In this document: piece by piece, positions 24,750 through 31,281 of the stretch
Layout of the letters: every line of letters begins with the position of its first letter
Position numbering within the stretch: position 1 is the stretch's first letter
Assembly: GCA_902578505.1 (NCBI GenBank)
Contig: CACHDD010000006.1
Location: 1 to 31,281, forward strand
DNA length: 31,281 bases
From: an uncultured Bacteroidota bacterium
GTDB taxonomy: Bacteria > Bacteroidota > Bacteroidia > Flavobacteriales > UA16
Direction of reading: 5' to 3'
Notes under the pieces: generated by a model
What the model saw: only the letters and a program-made list of their open reading frames with translations
Told to the model about the DNA's origin: nothing
The model's database searches: none
Program-made: the position numbers and the translations under genes

Positions 24750-25277
24750 ATGCATTTGATTTTTGTTGGATATATGGGGAGCGGAAAATCAACGCTCGGT
24801 AAAAGGATAGCAGATAAAACGGGCAAGCCTTTTATTGACATGGATAATGTCCTTGAAGATAGATTTGGTTGTACAATCAGTGACTTTATTGAGGACTATG
24901 GGATGGAGTCATTTAGGACTGAAGAATCCGATCTTTTAAGAGAAATAATGTCAGGCCCCAGTTCGGTTATTGCAACAGGTGGTGGAACACCCTGTTCAAA
25001 GGGAGCTATGGAGTGGATGAGACGACATGGAGTGGTTGTGCATTTGAGCGTAACACCAAAAGTTTTGGCCCAAAGATTAAAAGGAAATTGTGGGAATAGA
25101 CCTATGCTTCATGGAGTAAAACCTGAAGATTTAGAAAGGACAATAGGACGTCAGCTTTTAGTTAGAGCATCTTCTTACTCTGGAGCAAATACGAAGTGGG
25201 ATGAAGAATATTTCGACGAAGAACTTTTAGACGCAAAGCTTGAGTCTATAGGTTGGAGGATGCGAGAGGTACTATAA
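24750..25277 (+). CDS. aroK: Shikimate kinase
   Basis: Phosphorylates shikimate at the 3-position, step five of the shikimate pathway. From ATG 24750 it is 175 residues; a TTG nine bases upstream is in frame but unnecessary. Motifs: Walker A GYMGSGKST at residues 7-15, the shikimate-binding DMDN at 30-33 and Arg56, ATGGGTP at 75-81 (GGG at 77-79), and the lid Arg in GNRPML. All catalytic residues are present. It is 34 bases after the FAH-family gene, and its stop overlaps the convergent phosphoribosyltransferase by six bases. Confidence 0.96.
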   Translation: MHLIFVGYMGSGKSTLGKRIADKTGKPFIDMDNVLEDRFGCTISDFIEDYGMESFRTEESDLLREIMSGPSSVIATGGGTPCSKGAMEWMRRHGVVVHLSVTPKVLAQRLKGNCGNRPMLHGVKPEDLERTIGRQLLVRASSYSGANTKWDEEYFDEELLDAKLESIGWRMREVL

Positions 25278-25784
25278 TTCTAAGTACACAGCGTCTTTAC
25301 CTTCAGTCTTTTTGTTTAGAACAACGCTTATGTGTTGGTCGACGTGAGTAGATAGTGATAGCCCACAATAATCGGCTCTAACAGGGAATGATCTGTGTAT
25401 TCTGTCAACAAGAGTAGCAGTATATACTCCCTTTGGTTCTGAATCAAGTACGTGCTTAACAGAGTAAATCATCGTTTTGCCTGAATTCAGGACGTCATCA
25501 ATTACAATTACTACTTTGTTGGAAATATCCTCTGAGTTGATACTGCACTTTATCTCACTTCCCAGGGGATTGTCCTTATTGAGCTCAATTGATTCATTTC
25601 TAGACTTAAGCTTTCCAATTGAATTGAGAATATCGTTTAGCCTTTTTGCCACCTCAACACCTTGGCCTTTAATTCCTAAAAGAACCAACTCTTTTTCCAT
25701 GTAGTGGTCTTCAAGCATTTGACGAGCCATCCTTTCAAGCTTGCGCTTAATCTGTTCGTTATTTAGAATTTTATTTCTCTTCAT
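25272..25784 (-). CDS. PyrR-like phosphoribosyltransferase
   Basis: 170 residues of the type I phosphoribosyltransferase fold. The PRPP-binding loop is VVIVIDDVLNSGKTM (about 94-108). VDRIHRSFPVRADYCGLSLST near the C-terminus matches the PyrR pattern (D-R-x-H-R...P-x-R-A-D-Y-x-G). PyrR proteins in Firmicutes bind pyr mRNA and have uracil phosphoribosyltransferase activity. Here there is no pyr operon or attenuator nearby, so RNA regulation is not supported and the base specificity is open. The start overlaps the end of the rlmD-like gene (ATGA), so it is the second gene of that operon. Confidence 0.85.
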   Translation of the reverse strand: MKRNKILNNEQIKRKLERMARQMLEDHYMEKELVLLGIKGQGVEVAKRLNDILNSIGKLKSRNESIELNKDNPLGSEIKCSINSEDISNKVVIVIDDVLNSGKTMIYSVKHVLDSEPKGVYTATLVDRIHRSFPVRADYCGLSLSTHVDQHISVVLNKKTEGKDAVYLEL

Positions 25785-27256
25785 CTATTGAGGTCAATTT
25801 TAGGAATAAATCCATCAATTCTTTCAAATAAAGCTACAGATTCTACATGTGAAGTATGTGGGAATTGATCTACTAATTTGAATTGAGTCAATTTGTAGCC
25901 ATTTTCTGCAAGTGTTGCTATATCTCTAGCTTGGGTTGCAGGATTACAACTTACATAGACCATTCTATCTGCTTGAAGCCTAATGATCTTTCTTAGTGTT
26001 TTAGAAGAGATTCCAGCTCTTGGAGGGTCCATTACTAGTGTTCTGATTTTTCCTCTATACTCTGGATAATCAAGTAGAAACTTCCCTACATCAGCAGCGT
26101 AAAACTCAATATTTGAAGACTTATTCCTTTGGGCACTAATTTTTGCATCTTCAATTGCTGACTCTACAATATCGACACCAATGACTTTGCCAGAGTGTTC
26201 TTTCGCTATAAGTTGAGAAATGGTTCCAGTTCCGCAAAACAAGTCTAAAACAACAGCATCTTTACCTCCAAGGTCTTCACCAAGGGCAAAGTTTAGCACT
26301 TCTGCATAAAGCCTCTCAGCACTTTGGGGATTTGTTTGGAAAAAGCTGCTAAGACTAATGTCGAATTTTAATCCGTGAAGGGTTTCAGTAATTCTCTCTC
26401 TCCCGTATATAAGGGTACTTGCTCCATCCCTTGCCTCAACTCTTTCTCCGATATCGTCATTAATAGTGTGTAGAATCCCAGCAACTCTATCTCCCCAAAG
26501 CCCTTTTATGAATTTCACGAATTCTTCAGGCATAAACTGCCCTTTACCTCCTGATGTCGTTACAATGTTGATGAGAAGTGAGTCCTCTGTTAAAGAGCGT
26601 CGAACAACTAAAAATCTATAAAAACCTTCTCTTTTGGGAGGGTGCCAAGCTGGAAGACCAGTAGCCTCACACCACTTTCTAATTTTAATTAGATCACTCT
26701 CAACTTGCTTATCGAACAATCCAGAGTCTGAATCTAAATTCTCTACTGCCCACCAAGTACCTCTGTGCTTAAAACCAAGCCCAAACCCATCTTCCTTTTC
26801 ACGACTCTCAATATTGTGCAAAATAGAAGAGAAGCTGTACTCCATTTTATTTCTGTAATGCCAAGAATTAGGTGAACGCACAAAGCCCTTGTATAATTTC
26901 TCTGGATTTTCTAATCCAGCTATTCTCTTGTACAATTCAAGAGTAGTCTCCTCTTTGTACTTGTGTTGTATATCAATTGGGAATGTTGCATAAGGCGCTC
27001 CTGGGATTGGTTGGTATTGTAATTCAATTTCCTCCGAAGCGGGATTAATGACATCCATCAAGCGACATTCTGCATATCTTCTCTTACATCTGCTGACCTG
27101 TGCTCTTACTGTTTGGCCTGGGAAAGTGTTCTGGACAAAAATTGTGAAATCACCTTTATCCGTTGGGATTTTAGAGACTCCTTTACCACCAAATGCAAGT
27201 CCATTAATCTCGGCTTCTAGGACATGCCCTTTTCTAAACATTCTTTGTCTACCCAT
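25781..27256 (-). CDS. rlmD: 23S rRNA (uracil-C5)-methyltransferase, RlmD/RumA family, without Fe-S cysteines
   Basis: 491 residues. An N-terminal TRAM domain (about 5-75, GLAFGGKGVSKIP, FPGQTVRAQV) binds RNA, followed by the central domain and a C-terminal Rossmann methyltransferase: FFQTNPQSAERLY, VLDLFCGTGTISQLIA (SAM), MDPPRAGISSKTL, the catalytic Cys in YVSCNPATQARDIA, and the general base Glu in FPHTSHVES. It methylates C5 of a uridine in 23S rRNA (U1939 by family). Where most members carry a cysteine cluster for [4Fe-4S] (C-x5-C-x2-C after the TRAM domain), this one reads GAPYATFPIDIQHK, with no cysteine. So U747 or other targets are possible. A -7-like TACATTTA lies eight bases before the ATG. 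Confidence 0.9.
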   Translation of the reverse strand: MGRQRMFRKGHVLEAEINGLAFGGKGVSKIPTDKGDFTIFVQNTFPGQTVRAQVSRCKRRYAECRLMDVINPASEEIELQYQPIPGAPYATFPIDIQHKYKEETTLELYKRIAGLENPEKLYKGFVRSPNSWHYRNKMEYSFSSILHNIESREKEDGFGLGFKHRGTWWAVENLDSDSGLFDKQVESDLIKIRKWCEATGLPAWHPPKREGFYRFLVVRRSLTEDSLLINIVTTSGGKGQFMPEEFVKFIKGLWGDRVAGILHTINDDIGERVEARDGASTLIYGRERITETLHGLKFDISLSSFFQTNPQSAERLYAEVLNFALGEDLGGKDAVVLDLFCGTGTISQLIAKEHSGKVIGVDIVESAIEDAKISAQRNKSSNIEFYAADVGKFLLDYPEYRGKIRTLVMDPPRAGISSKTLRKIIRLQADRMVYVSCNPATQARDIATLAENGYKLTQFKLVDQFPHTSHVESVALFERIDGFIPKIDLNR

Positions 27257-27295
27257 TTCACCTGTAAATGTAAAGCTCGTTGTAGCTCAAACAGC

Positions 27296-27303
27296 TAAAT
27301 TTG
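27296..27303 (+). promoter_or_regulatory. -7 promoter box of the EEP hydrolase gene (TAAATTTG)
   Basis: Exact TAnnTTTG match ending six bases before ATG 27310. No TTG at -33. It argues against the TTG at 27301, which is part of the box. Confidence 0.48.
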
Positions 27304-27309
27304 TCAACG

Positions 27310-28125
27310 ATGTTCAATATTTTAACTCTAATACTTTTCTCTTTTTTTATATCAGTCCAAACTGATAGCGAGTGGACTGTAGCTTCCTTCAATATCAGGT
27401 ACGATAACCCAAATGACCCTCTTACCTGGAATGAAAGGAAGCAAGAGGTGGCAAATGCAGTCGCATATTTTAACATCGTTGGGTTCCAGGAGGTGTTGCC
27501 AAATCAATTAGAAGATTTACAAACCCTGATGCCATGGATGGCGCATTATTCAAGGGGAAGGGAGGCAGATGGAAGCGGAGAAGCATGCCCTATTTTTTGG
27601 CAAAGGGATAAGTACGACCTTATGCACTCGGAAACACGATGGCTAGCTGAATTTTGGCAAGAAGAAGGAGAAATAGGTTGGGATGCACAGCTCCCCAGAA
27701 TAGCTTCAATTGTTACACTCTATCAAAGGTCAACTGGAAAGGTTATAAAAGTGATTAACTCTCATTGGTCTCATGTTAGTTCTGAGGCAAGGGTGGGATC
27801 TGCTGAATTGATCAATAGTTGGTCAAATAGCAGAAATGTTGATGCGGTAATAGTGTTAGGGGATTTTAATGCAGAAGATACTACTCCAGAAATCCAAACT
27901 CTTATAGAAAATGGATTAGTTGATACTTATTACCATTCTGACGTAAGATGTAGAAGAGGGTTTGGCACATATGTGACTTTTGACCCAGCTAGTAAAAGAA
28001 GGTCAAGAATTGATTATATCATGGTAAAAGGAGTGCTTGGAGCGTGGACTTGTGCTGATGAATTCATAAAAAATGGATACTACATTAGCGACCACCTTCC
28101 TGTTCATACTTCGCTTATGTGGTAA
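27310..28125 (+). CDS. Secreted endonuclease/exonuclease/phosphatase (EEP)-fold hydrolase
   Basis: 271 residues from ATG 27310. A signal peptide (MFNILTLILFSFFISVQ) leads straight into the EEP domain: TVASFNIRYDN, VGFQEVLPNQ (metal Glu), NSHWSH (His), VLGDFNAE (Asp and Asn), RSRIDYIMVK and YISDHLPVH (Asp-His pair). All catalytic residues are present, so it should be an active metal-dependent phosphodiesterase or phosphatase outside the cytoplasm. Candidates are nuclease, sphingomyelinase-like or inositol phosphatase activity; the N-terminal FNIRYDNPND pattern is common in Bacteroidota members of unknown substrate. No T9SS sorting domain is present. The SLC12-type transporter follows after 27 bases. 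Confidence 0.9.
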   Translation: MFNILTLILFSFFISVQTDSEWTVASFNIRYDNPNDPLTWNERKQEVANAVAYFNIVGFQEVLPNQLEDLQTLMPWMAHYSRGREADGSGEACPIFWQRDKYDLMHSETRWLAEFWQEEGEIGWDAQLPRIASIVTLYQRSTGKVIKVINSHWSHVSSEARVGSAELINSWSNSRNVDAVIVLGDFNAEDTTPEIQTLIENGLVDTYYHSDVRCRRGFGTYVTFDPASKRRSRIDYIMVKGVLGAWTCADEFIKNGYYISDHLPVHTSLMW

Positions 28126-28152
28126 GAATTTGACGGCGTATATTGTGCAGAT

Positions 28153-30393
28153 ATGATTCAAGGAGAGCAACAAAAGACGATGGGAACATGGCCGGTTTTT
28201 CTAACCGCTGTTTCAACAATTTTAGGAGCTATTCTCTTTTTGAGGTTTGGATATTCAATTGCCCACGTTGGTCTGATCCAAACTCTTCTTATTATTCTCG
28301 TTGGTCATATGGTTACTATCCCTGCAGCTCTTGCAGTTGCTGAGATTGCAACAAACCAAAAGGTAGAAGGAGGAGGAGCCTATTTCATGATATCTAGGTC
28401 GTTTGGGCTAAATATAGGAGGGTCTATTGGTATTACTTTGTTCTTATCACAAGCTATAAGCGTTGCATTCTACATAATTGCATTTACAGTTTCAATAAGA
28501 GGTCTTCTAGCCTGGATTGAATTGCAATACGGAATTATGTTGGAGCCTATATGGGTGAATTTAGGAATGATGGGATTGCTCACATTGCTAATGCTAACCA
28601 AGGGAGCCAATGTCGGGGTTAAAGCACTTTATATTGTTGTTGCAGCACTCGTAGTTGCTTTAATCAGTTTTTTTATTGGCTCAGGCCCCGGAAACCCAAA
28701 CCTAGATCCAACTGCCACAATTCCTAAAGTGATAAACACAGCTGATGGCGTGATAAACAGATATGGATTCTTTGAAGTATTTACTTTCATCTTTCCAGCA
28801 TTCACTGGTATAGCTGCTGGATTAGGACTTAGTGGCGACTTGAAAGACCCTAGGATAAGTATCCCAAAGGGGACCATTTATGCAACGATTGTTGGCATCT
28901 TAGTCTATGTAGCAGTGTCGTTTAAGCTGTGGTGGTCAGCACCTCTAGAGCATTTGGCTATGGATGAGTTGTACATGGAGAAGATTTCTGTTTGGCCTCC
29001 AATGATTGCAATTGGACTAGCTGCCGCAGCAATAAGTTCAGCTCTAGGATCTGTGATGATTGCGCCAAGAACTCTTCAAGCATTAGCAGTAGATGGAGTT
29101 TTTCCCGAAAATATTTCAAGCTGGTTGAGTAAGGGTAAGGGGGTGGCAAACGAGCCAGTAAGAGCTTCATTTGTCACTTGCCTAATAGGATTTGCTTTTG
29201 TCTCAATTGGAGACATAAATGCAGTTGCAGAGATTATTTCGATGTTCTTCATGGTGACATATGGAGCAATTTGTCTTGTGTCATTCTTAGAATACATGGC
29301 AGCAGACCCCAGTTACAGACCGACATTTAAGTCGCATTGGGCAATTAGTTTAGTTGGAGCTATGTTGTGTATTGCACTAATGTTTGGGATGAATACCCCT
29401 TATGCCATTGCGAGTATTGTAATAATGATTCTTATCCATGCTTGGGTTGCTCGCAAAGGCAATCAAAGCGGTATGGTTAGACTTTTCAAGGGTATAATTT
29501 TTCAAATCACTCGTTCTCTTCAGTTGTCTCTTCAAATGAATGATGATGATGATTTCGAAGACGAAGCGGGGTGGAGGCCTTTTGTTTTAGCGATTTCTCC
29601 AGATAGTTTCCAGAGGAAAGAAGGTTATGATATGGTTAGATGGTTAGCTCATAGACATGGATTTGGAACCTACATGCACTTTATTAAAGGTTTCCTTGAT
29701 TCTAACACTAAGCAGGAAGCCCAAAAGTCACAGAAAGAACTTGTTGATTGGGCAAGGGGAAGTAGGAGTAGGGTACACCTTGATACCATTATTTCTCCAT
29801 CATTTACATCTGCAATAGCTCAATGCGTTCAATTACCAGGACTAAGTGGAAAGGGTAACAATTTATTCCTGATGGAATACGACCCCAACAACATAGAAAA
29901 TAGAGATCAGCTTTTAGATAATCTGGCAATTTTAGAAGCAGCAGATTTAGACCATATTCTTTTAAAAAGTAGTGGAAGAACTTATGGCAATAAGCACGAT
30001 ATACATCTTTGGATTACTCCTGAGGATAGCGAAAATGCCAGTCTAATGATTTTACTTGCATACATCATTCAATCTCACCCAGAGTGGAATGATGCGAGCA
30101 TCTCTGTGTTCTTTATATACCAAGGATCGGATGATGAACATGCAACCCAAATTCGGGACCAAATATTAGAAGGACGTATTCCTATTGCTGAGCAAAACAT
30201 TCAGTTTATCCAAACTGAAAATGAATCTGAAGTAACTAAGAAAATCATCAACAAAAGTGGTGGCGCTGATTTAGTAATTCTAGGTTTCTTAGATGGAAAT
30301 TCAGTAGCAGATCATGGAAGTTTATTTGAGAGATATCACGGATTAGGAGAAACAATGTTTGTTCATTCTAACAACGCCAAAATCATTAAATAA
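28153..30393 (+). CDS. Cation-chloride cotransporter-like permease (APC superfamily, SLC12 type)
   Basis: 746 residues: about 12 membrane helices (20-440), then a long cytoplasmic domain of about 300 residues. The first helix GTWPVFLTAVSTILGAILFL with RFGYSIAHVG, the unwound-helix motif KVEGGGAYFMISRSFG, FIFPAFTGIAAGLGLSGDLK and IAPRTLQALAVDGVFP resemble the Na-K-Cl/K-Cl cotransporter family. The tail after NDDDDFEDEAGW has Rossmann-like segments (FVLAISPDSF, DLVILGFLDGN), as in SLC12 C-terminal domains, which regulate transport. Substrate is not clear: K+/Cl- is the family rule, but amino acid transport is possible. Its TAA overlaps the ATG of aroQ (TAATG). Confidence 0.86.
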   Translation: MIQGEQQKTMGTWPVFLTAVSTILGAILFLRFGYSIAHVGLIQTLLIILVGHMVTIPAALAVAEIATNQKVEGGGAYFMISRSFGLNIGGSIGITLFLSQAISVAFYIIAFTVSIRGLLAWIELQYGIMLEPIWVNLGMMGLLTLLMLTKGANVGVKALYIVVAALVVALISFFIGSGPGNPNLDPTATIPKVINTADGVINRYGFFEVFTFIFPAFTGIAAGLGLSGDLKDPRISIPKGTIYATIVGILVYVAVSFKLWWSAPLEHLAMDELYMEKISVWPPMIAIGLAAAAISSALGSVMIAPRTLQALAVDGVFPENISSWLSKGKGVANEPVRASFVTCLIGFAFVSIGDINAVAEIISMFFMVTYGAICLVSFLEYMAADPSYRPTFKSHWAISLVGAMLCIALMFGMNTPYAIASIVIMILIHAWVARKGNQSGMVRLFKGIIFQITRSLQLSLQMNDDDDFEDEAGWRPFVLAISPDSFQRKEGYDMVRWLAHRHGFGTYMHFIKGFLDSNTKQEAQKSQKELVDWARGSRSRVHLDTIISPSFTSAIAQCVQLPGLSGKGNNLFLMEYDPNNIENRDQLLDNLAILEAADLDHILLKSSGRTYGNKHDIHLWITPEDSENASLMILLAYIIQSHPEWNDASISVFFIYQGSDDEHATQIRDQILEGRIPIAEQNIQFIQTENESEVTKKIINKSGGADLVILGFLDGNSVADHGSLFERYHGLGETMFVHSNNAKIIK

Positions 30394-30813
30394 TGAGAAT
30401 TGGAGTGATAAACGGACCTAACCTGAATATGCTAGGAATACGCGAGCCAGGTGTCTACGGAGACTTAAGCTTAGACAAAATTATTGAAGATTTAAAGTCT
30501 TTATTTAATTCGCATGAGATTTTAGATTTTCAATCTAATGACGAGGGTGAATTAATAGATATCATTCAAAAAATGGGGTATGTCTTTAGATGGCATTGTT
30601 ATCAATCCAGGTGGTTATTCTCATACTTCAGTAGCGATAAGAGATGCTATAGCTTCAGTTTCAGTTCCAGTAATTGAAGTGCATATAAGCAACATTCACT
30701 CGAGAGAGGAATTCAGACACACTACAATTACTGGAGGTGCTTGTAAAGCCGTTATTTCTGGATTAGGAGCAAGGGGTTATTCAGTTGCTCTGAAATTTTT
30801 AGTTGAAGGCTAA
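30393..30813 (+). pseudogene. aroQ: Type II 3-dehydroquinate dehydratase, interrupted by a one-base frameshift
   Basis: AroQ removes water from 3-dehydroquinate in the shikimate pathway and forms dodecamers. The first 60 codons are intact: VINGPNLNMLGIREPGVYG (with catalytic Arg and Tyr) and LDFQSNDEGELIDIIQK. At the run of six A (30568-30573) the frame is lost; removing one A gives QKWGMSLDGIVINPGGYSHT, and the rest is intact: SHTSVAIRDA, IEVHISNIHSREEFRH and GYSVALKFLVE. The repaired protein would have 139 residues, the normal size, with all catalytic residues. So this is a recent inactivating mutation, a homopolymer sequencing or assembly error, or rescue by slippage. As written, translation gives only a 94-residue product without the second half. 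The product is needed for aromatic amino acids unless another dehydroquinase exists. Confidence 0.88.
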
Positions 30814-30832
30814 ATCTTTGTATAGAATTTCT

Positions 30833-30854
30833 TTTAGAACTCATCAATTCTAAA
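30833..30854. terminator. Weak hairpin between convergent genes
   Basis: TTTAGAA and TTCTAAA form a perfect 7-base inverted repeat with an 8-base loop, between the stops of aroQ and the convergent partial gene. It is AT-only apart from one G-C pair and is followed by TGTTTTAAAA rather than a clean T run. A bidirectional terminator is possible but not strong. Confidence 0.3.
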
Positions 30855-30898
30855 TGTTTTAAAAGAATTAAACGCCTTTTACTTTCCATGTGATGAAT

Positions 30899-31281
30899 TT
30901 ACTTCTTCTTTAGAAATTTCTCAACACTTCGATTCATGTAATTGCATAATTGCATAGCATCATTAAATGATAGCTGCTTGCCAAGTACATGGGTTTTTCC
31001 ATTGTAATTAAAATGGATGTTGTCACCACCGAGTATCCAAAAGCTTTGGTCTAAGTTTCCTAAAAAAGAAGTTACTGATCTCTCTACAGCACTAAATTCC
31101 CCAACACCAGTTAAAGAGAAATATCTTTCTTTTCCCTTCTTTTTGAAAGCGTTCTTTATGAGAATCTGTTTGGCACTTATTCTAATTACCTCTGAACCAA
31201 TTCTACGCCATAAAATCACTTTTAAGATTCTTACAAAGAAGTAAGTCCAAAAGGCCAAACAAATCACTAGCATATTCCTTT
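30899..31281 (-). CDS. Membrane-anchored protein of unknown function, N-terminus outside window
   Basis: At least 124 residues are visible. The frame stays open upstream of ATG 31273 to the window edge, so the true start may lie outside. A membrane segment (LVICLAFWTYFFVRILKVIL) is followed by WRRIGSEVIRISAKQILIKN, then a domain with GVGEFSAVERSVTSFLGNLD and DNIHFNYNGKTHVLGKQLSF, ending in a Lys-rich tail. The pattern of two short beta-rich blocks after membrane helices resembles small PH-like membrane proteins of Bacteroidota, but I cannot name the family. It is convergent with aroQ, 85 bases apart. Confidence 0.6.
   Translation of the reverse strand, partial: RNMLVICLAFWTYFFVRILKVILWRRIGSEVIRISAKQILIKNAFKKKGKERYFSLTGVGEFSAVERSVTSFLGNLDQSFWILGGDNIHFNYNGKTHVLGKQLSFNDAMQLCNYMNRSVEKFLKKK

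Noticed and set aside
25272..25784. PyrR-type attenuator control of pyrD in this window
   Set aside because: pyrD is about 20 kb away with a leader too short for an attenuator (box five bases before its ATG), so RNA-based PyrR control is not supported.
28143..28343. A 66-codon frame overlapping the start of the SLC12-type gene
   Set aside because: It is the shifted frame of a gene with clear family motifs and shows no plausible protein features.
30393..30813. Programmed frameshifting in aroQ
   Set aside because: The shift needed is +1 at A6, without a slow codon or stop at the shift site and with no clear stimulating structure; a sequencing error or mutation explains it more simply, though this is kept open as a finding.
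1..31281. CRISPR array, prophage, insertion sequence, toxin-antitoxin or a defence island
   Set aside because: No regularly spaced repeats, no transposase, integrase or phage protein, and no nuclease/helicase cluster; nearly every gene belongs to a known housekeeping or envelope family.

Overview
The window reads as a piece of a Bacteroidota chromosome, most likely a marine Flavobacteriales-type bacterium. The evidence is three secreted proteins ending in type IX secretion (T9SS) sorting domains (two type A, one type B), a near absence of Shine-Dalgarno sites, promoter boxes of the Bacteroidota form TAnnTTTG, and AT-rich coding sequence. It is dense with housekeeping genes. There is no CRISPR array, prophage, integrase or insertion sequence, and I see no obvious multi-gene novel defence or biosynthetic system.

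Layout. 1-443: end of rsmE. 445-3874 (-): operon of adenosine deaminase, a secreted arylsulfotransferase-like protein and a PaaG-like enoyl-CoA isomerase, divergent from smpB (3899-4339). 4336-4920 (-): unknown protein, divergent from pyrD (5040-6071). 6064-8885 (-): operon of an MBL-fold lactonase-like hydrolase, a small membrane protein, ArsC-like reductase and a secreted SGNH-type hydrolase. 8945-13169 (+): purB, an MsbA-like ABC exporter and a DAHP synthase/chorismate mutase fusion, tightly coupled. 13166-15856 (-): a STAS-less SulP transporter followed by an ETHE1-like persulfide dioxygenase with two rhodanese domains. 16181-16393 (-): tRNA-Lys and tRNA-Leu with a clear promoter. 16520-19155 (+): a small secreted protein and a large CUB/PKD/P-domain T9SS cargo. 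19156-19439: a broken or tiny gene behind a good promoter. 19440-20093: pcm. 20090-21378 (-): transaldolase-like gene and a YciO/Sua5 gene. 21439-24715 (+): DksA-type zinc finger, a lipoprotein, a polyprenyl glycosylphosphotransferase and an FAH-family enzyme. 24750-25277: aroK. 25272-27256 (-): rlmD-like methyltransferase and a PyrR-like phosphoribosyltransferase. 27310-30813 (+): secreted EEP-fold hydrolase, SLC12-type transporter and aroQ, which carries a one-base frameshift. 30899-end (-): partial unknown membrane protein.

Functional threads. Three shikimate-pathway steps are present (DAHP synthase with chorismate mutase, shikimate kinase, dehydroquinase), together with purine and pyrimidine genes (purB, pyrD, adenosine deaminase, PyrR-like). 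A sulfur module pairs an anion transporter with persulfide oxidation.

The most interesting non-gene signal is a recurring box TAnnTT(T/C)G placed 4-6 bases before the start codon of seven genes, which suggests leaderless or nearly leaderless mRNAs. It also decides several non-ATG starts. Five of the seven convergent gene pairs overlap at their stop codons, leaving no room for a terminator.
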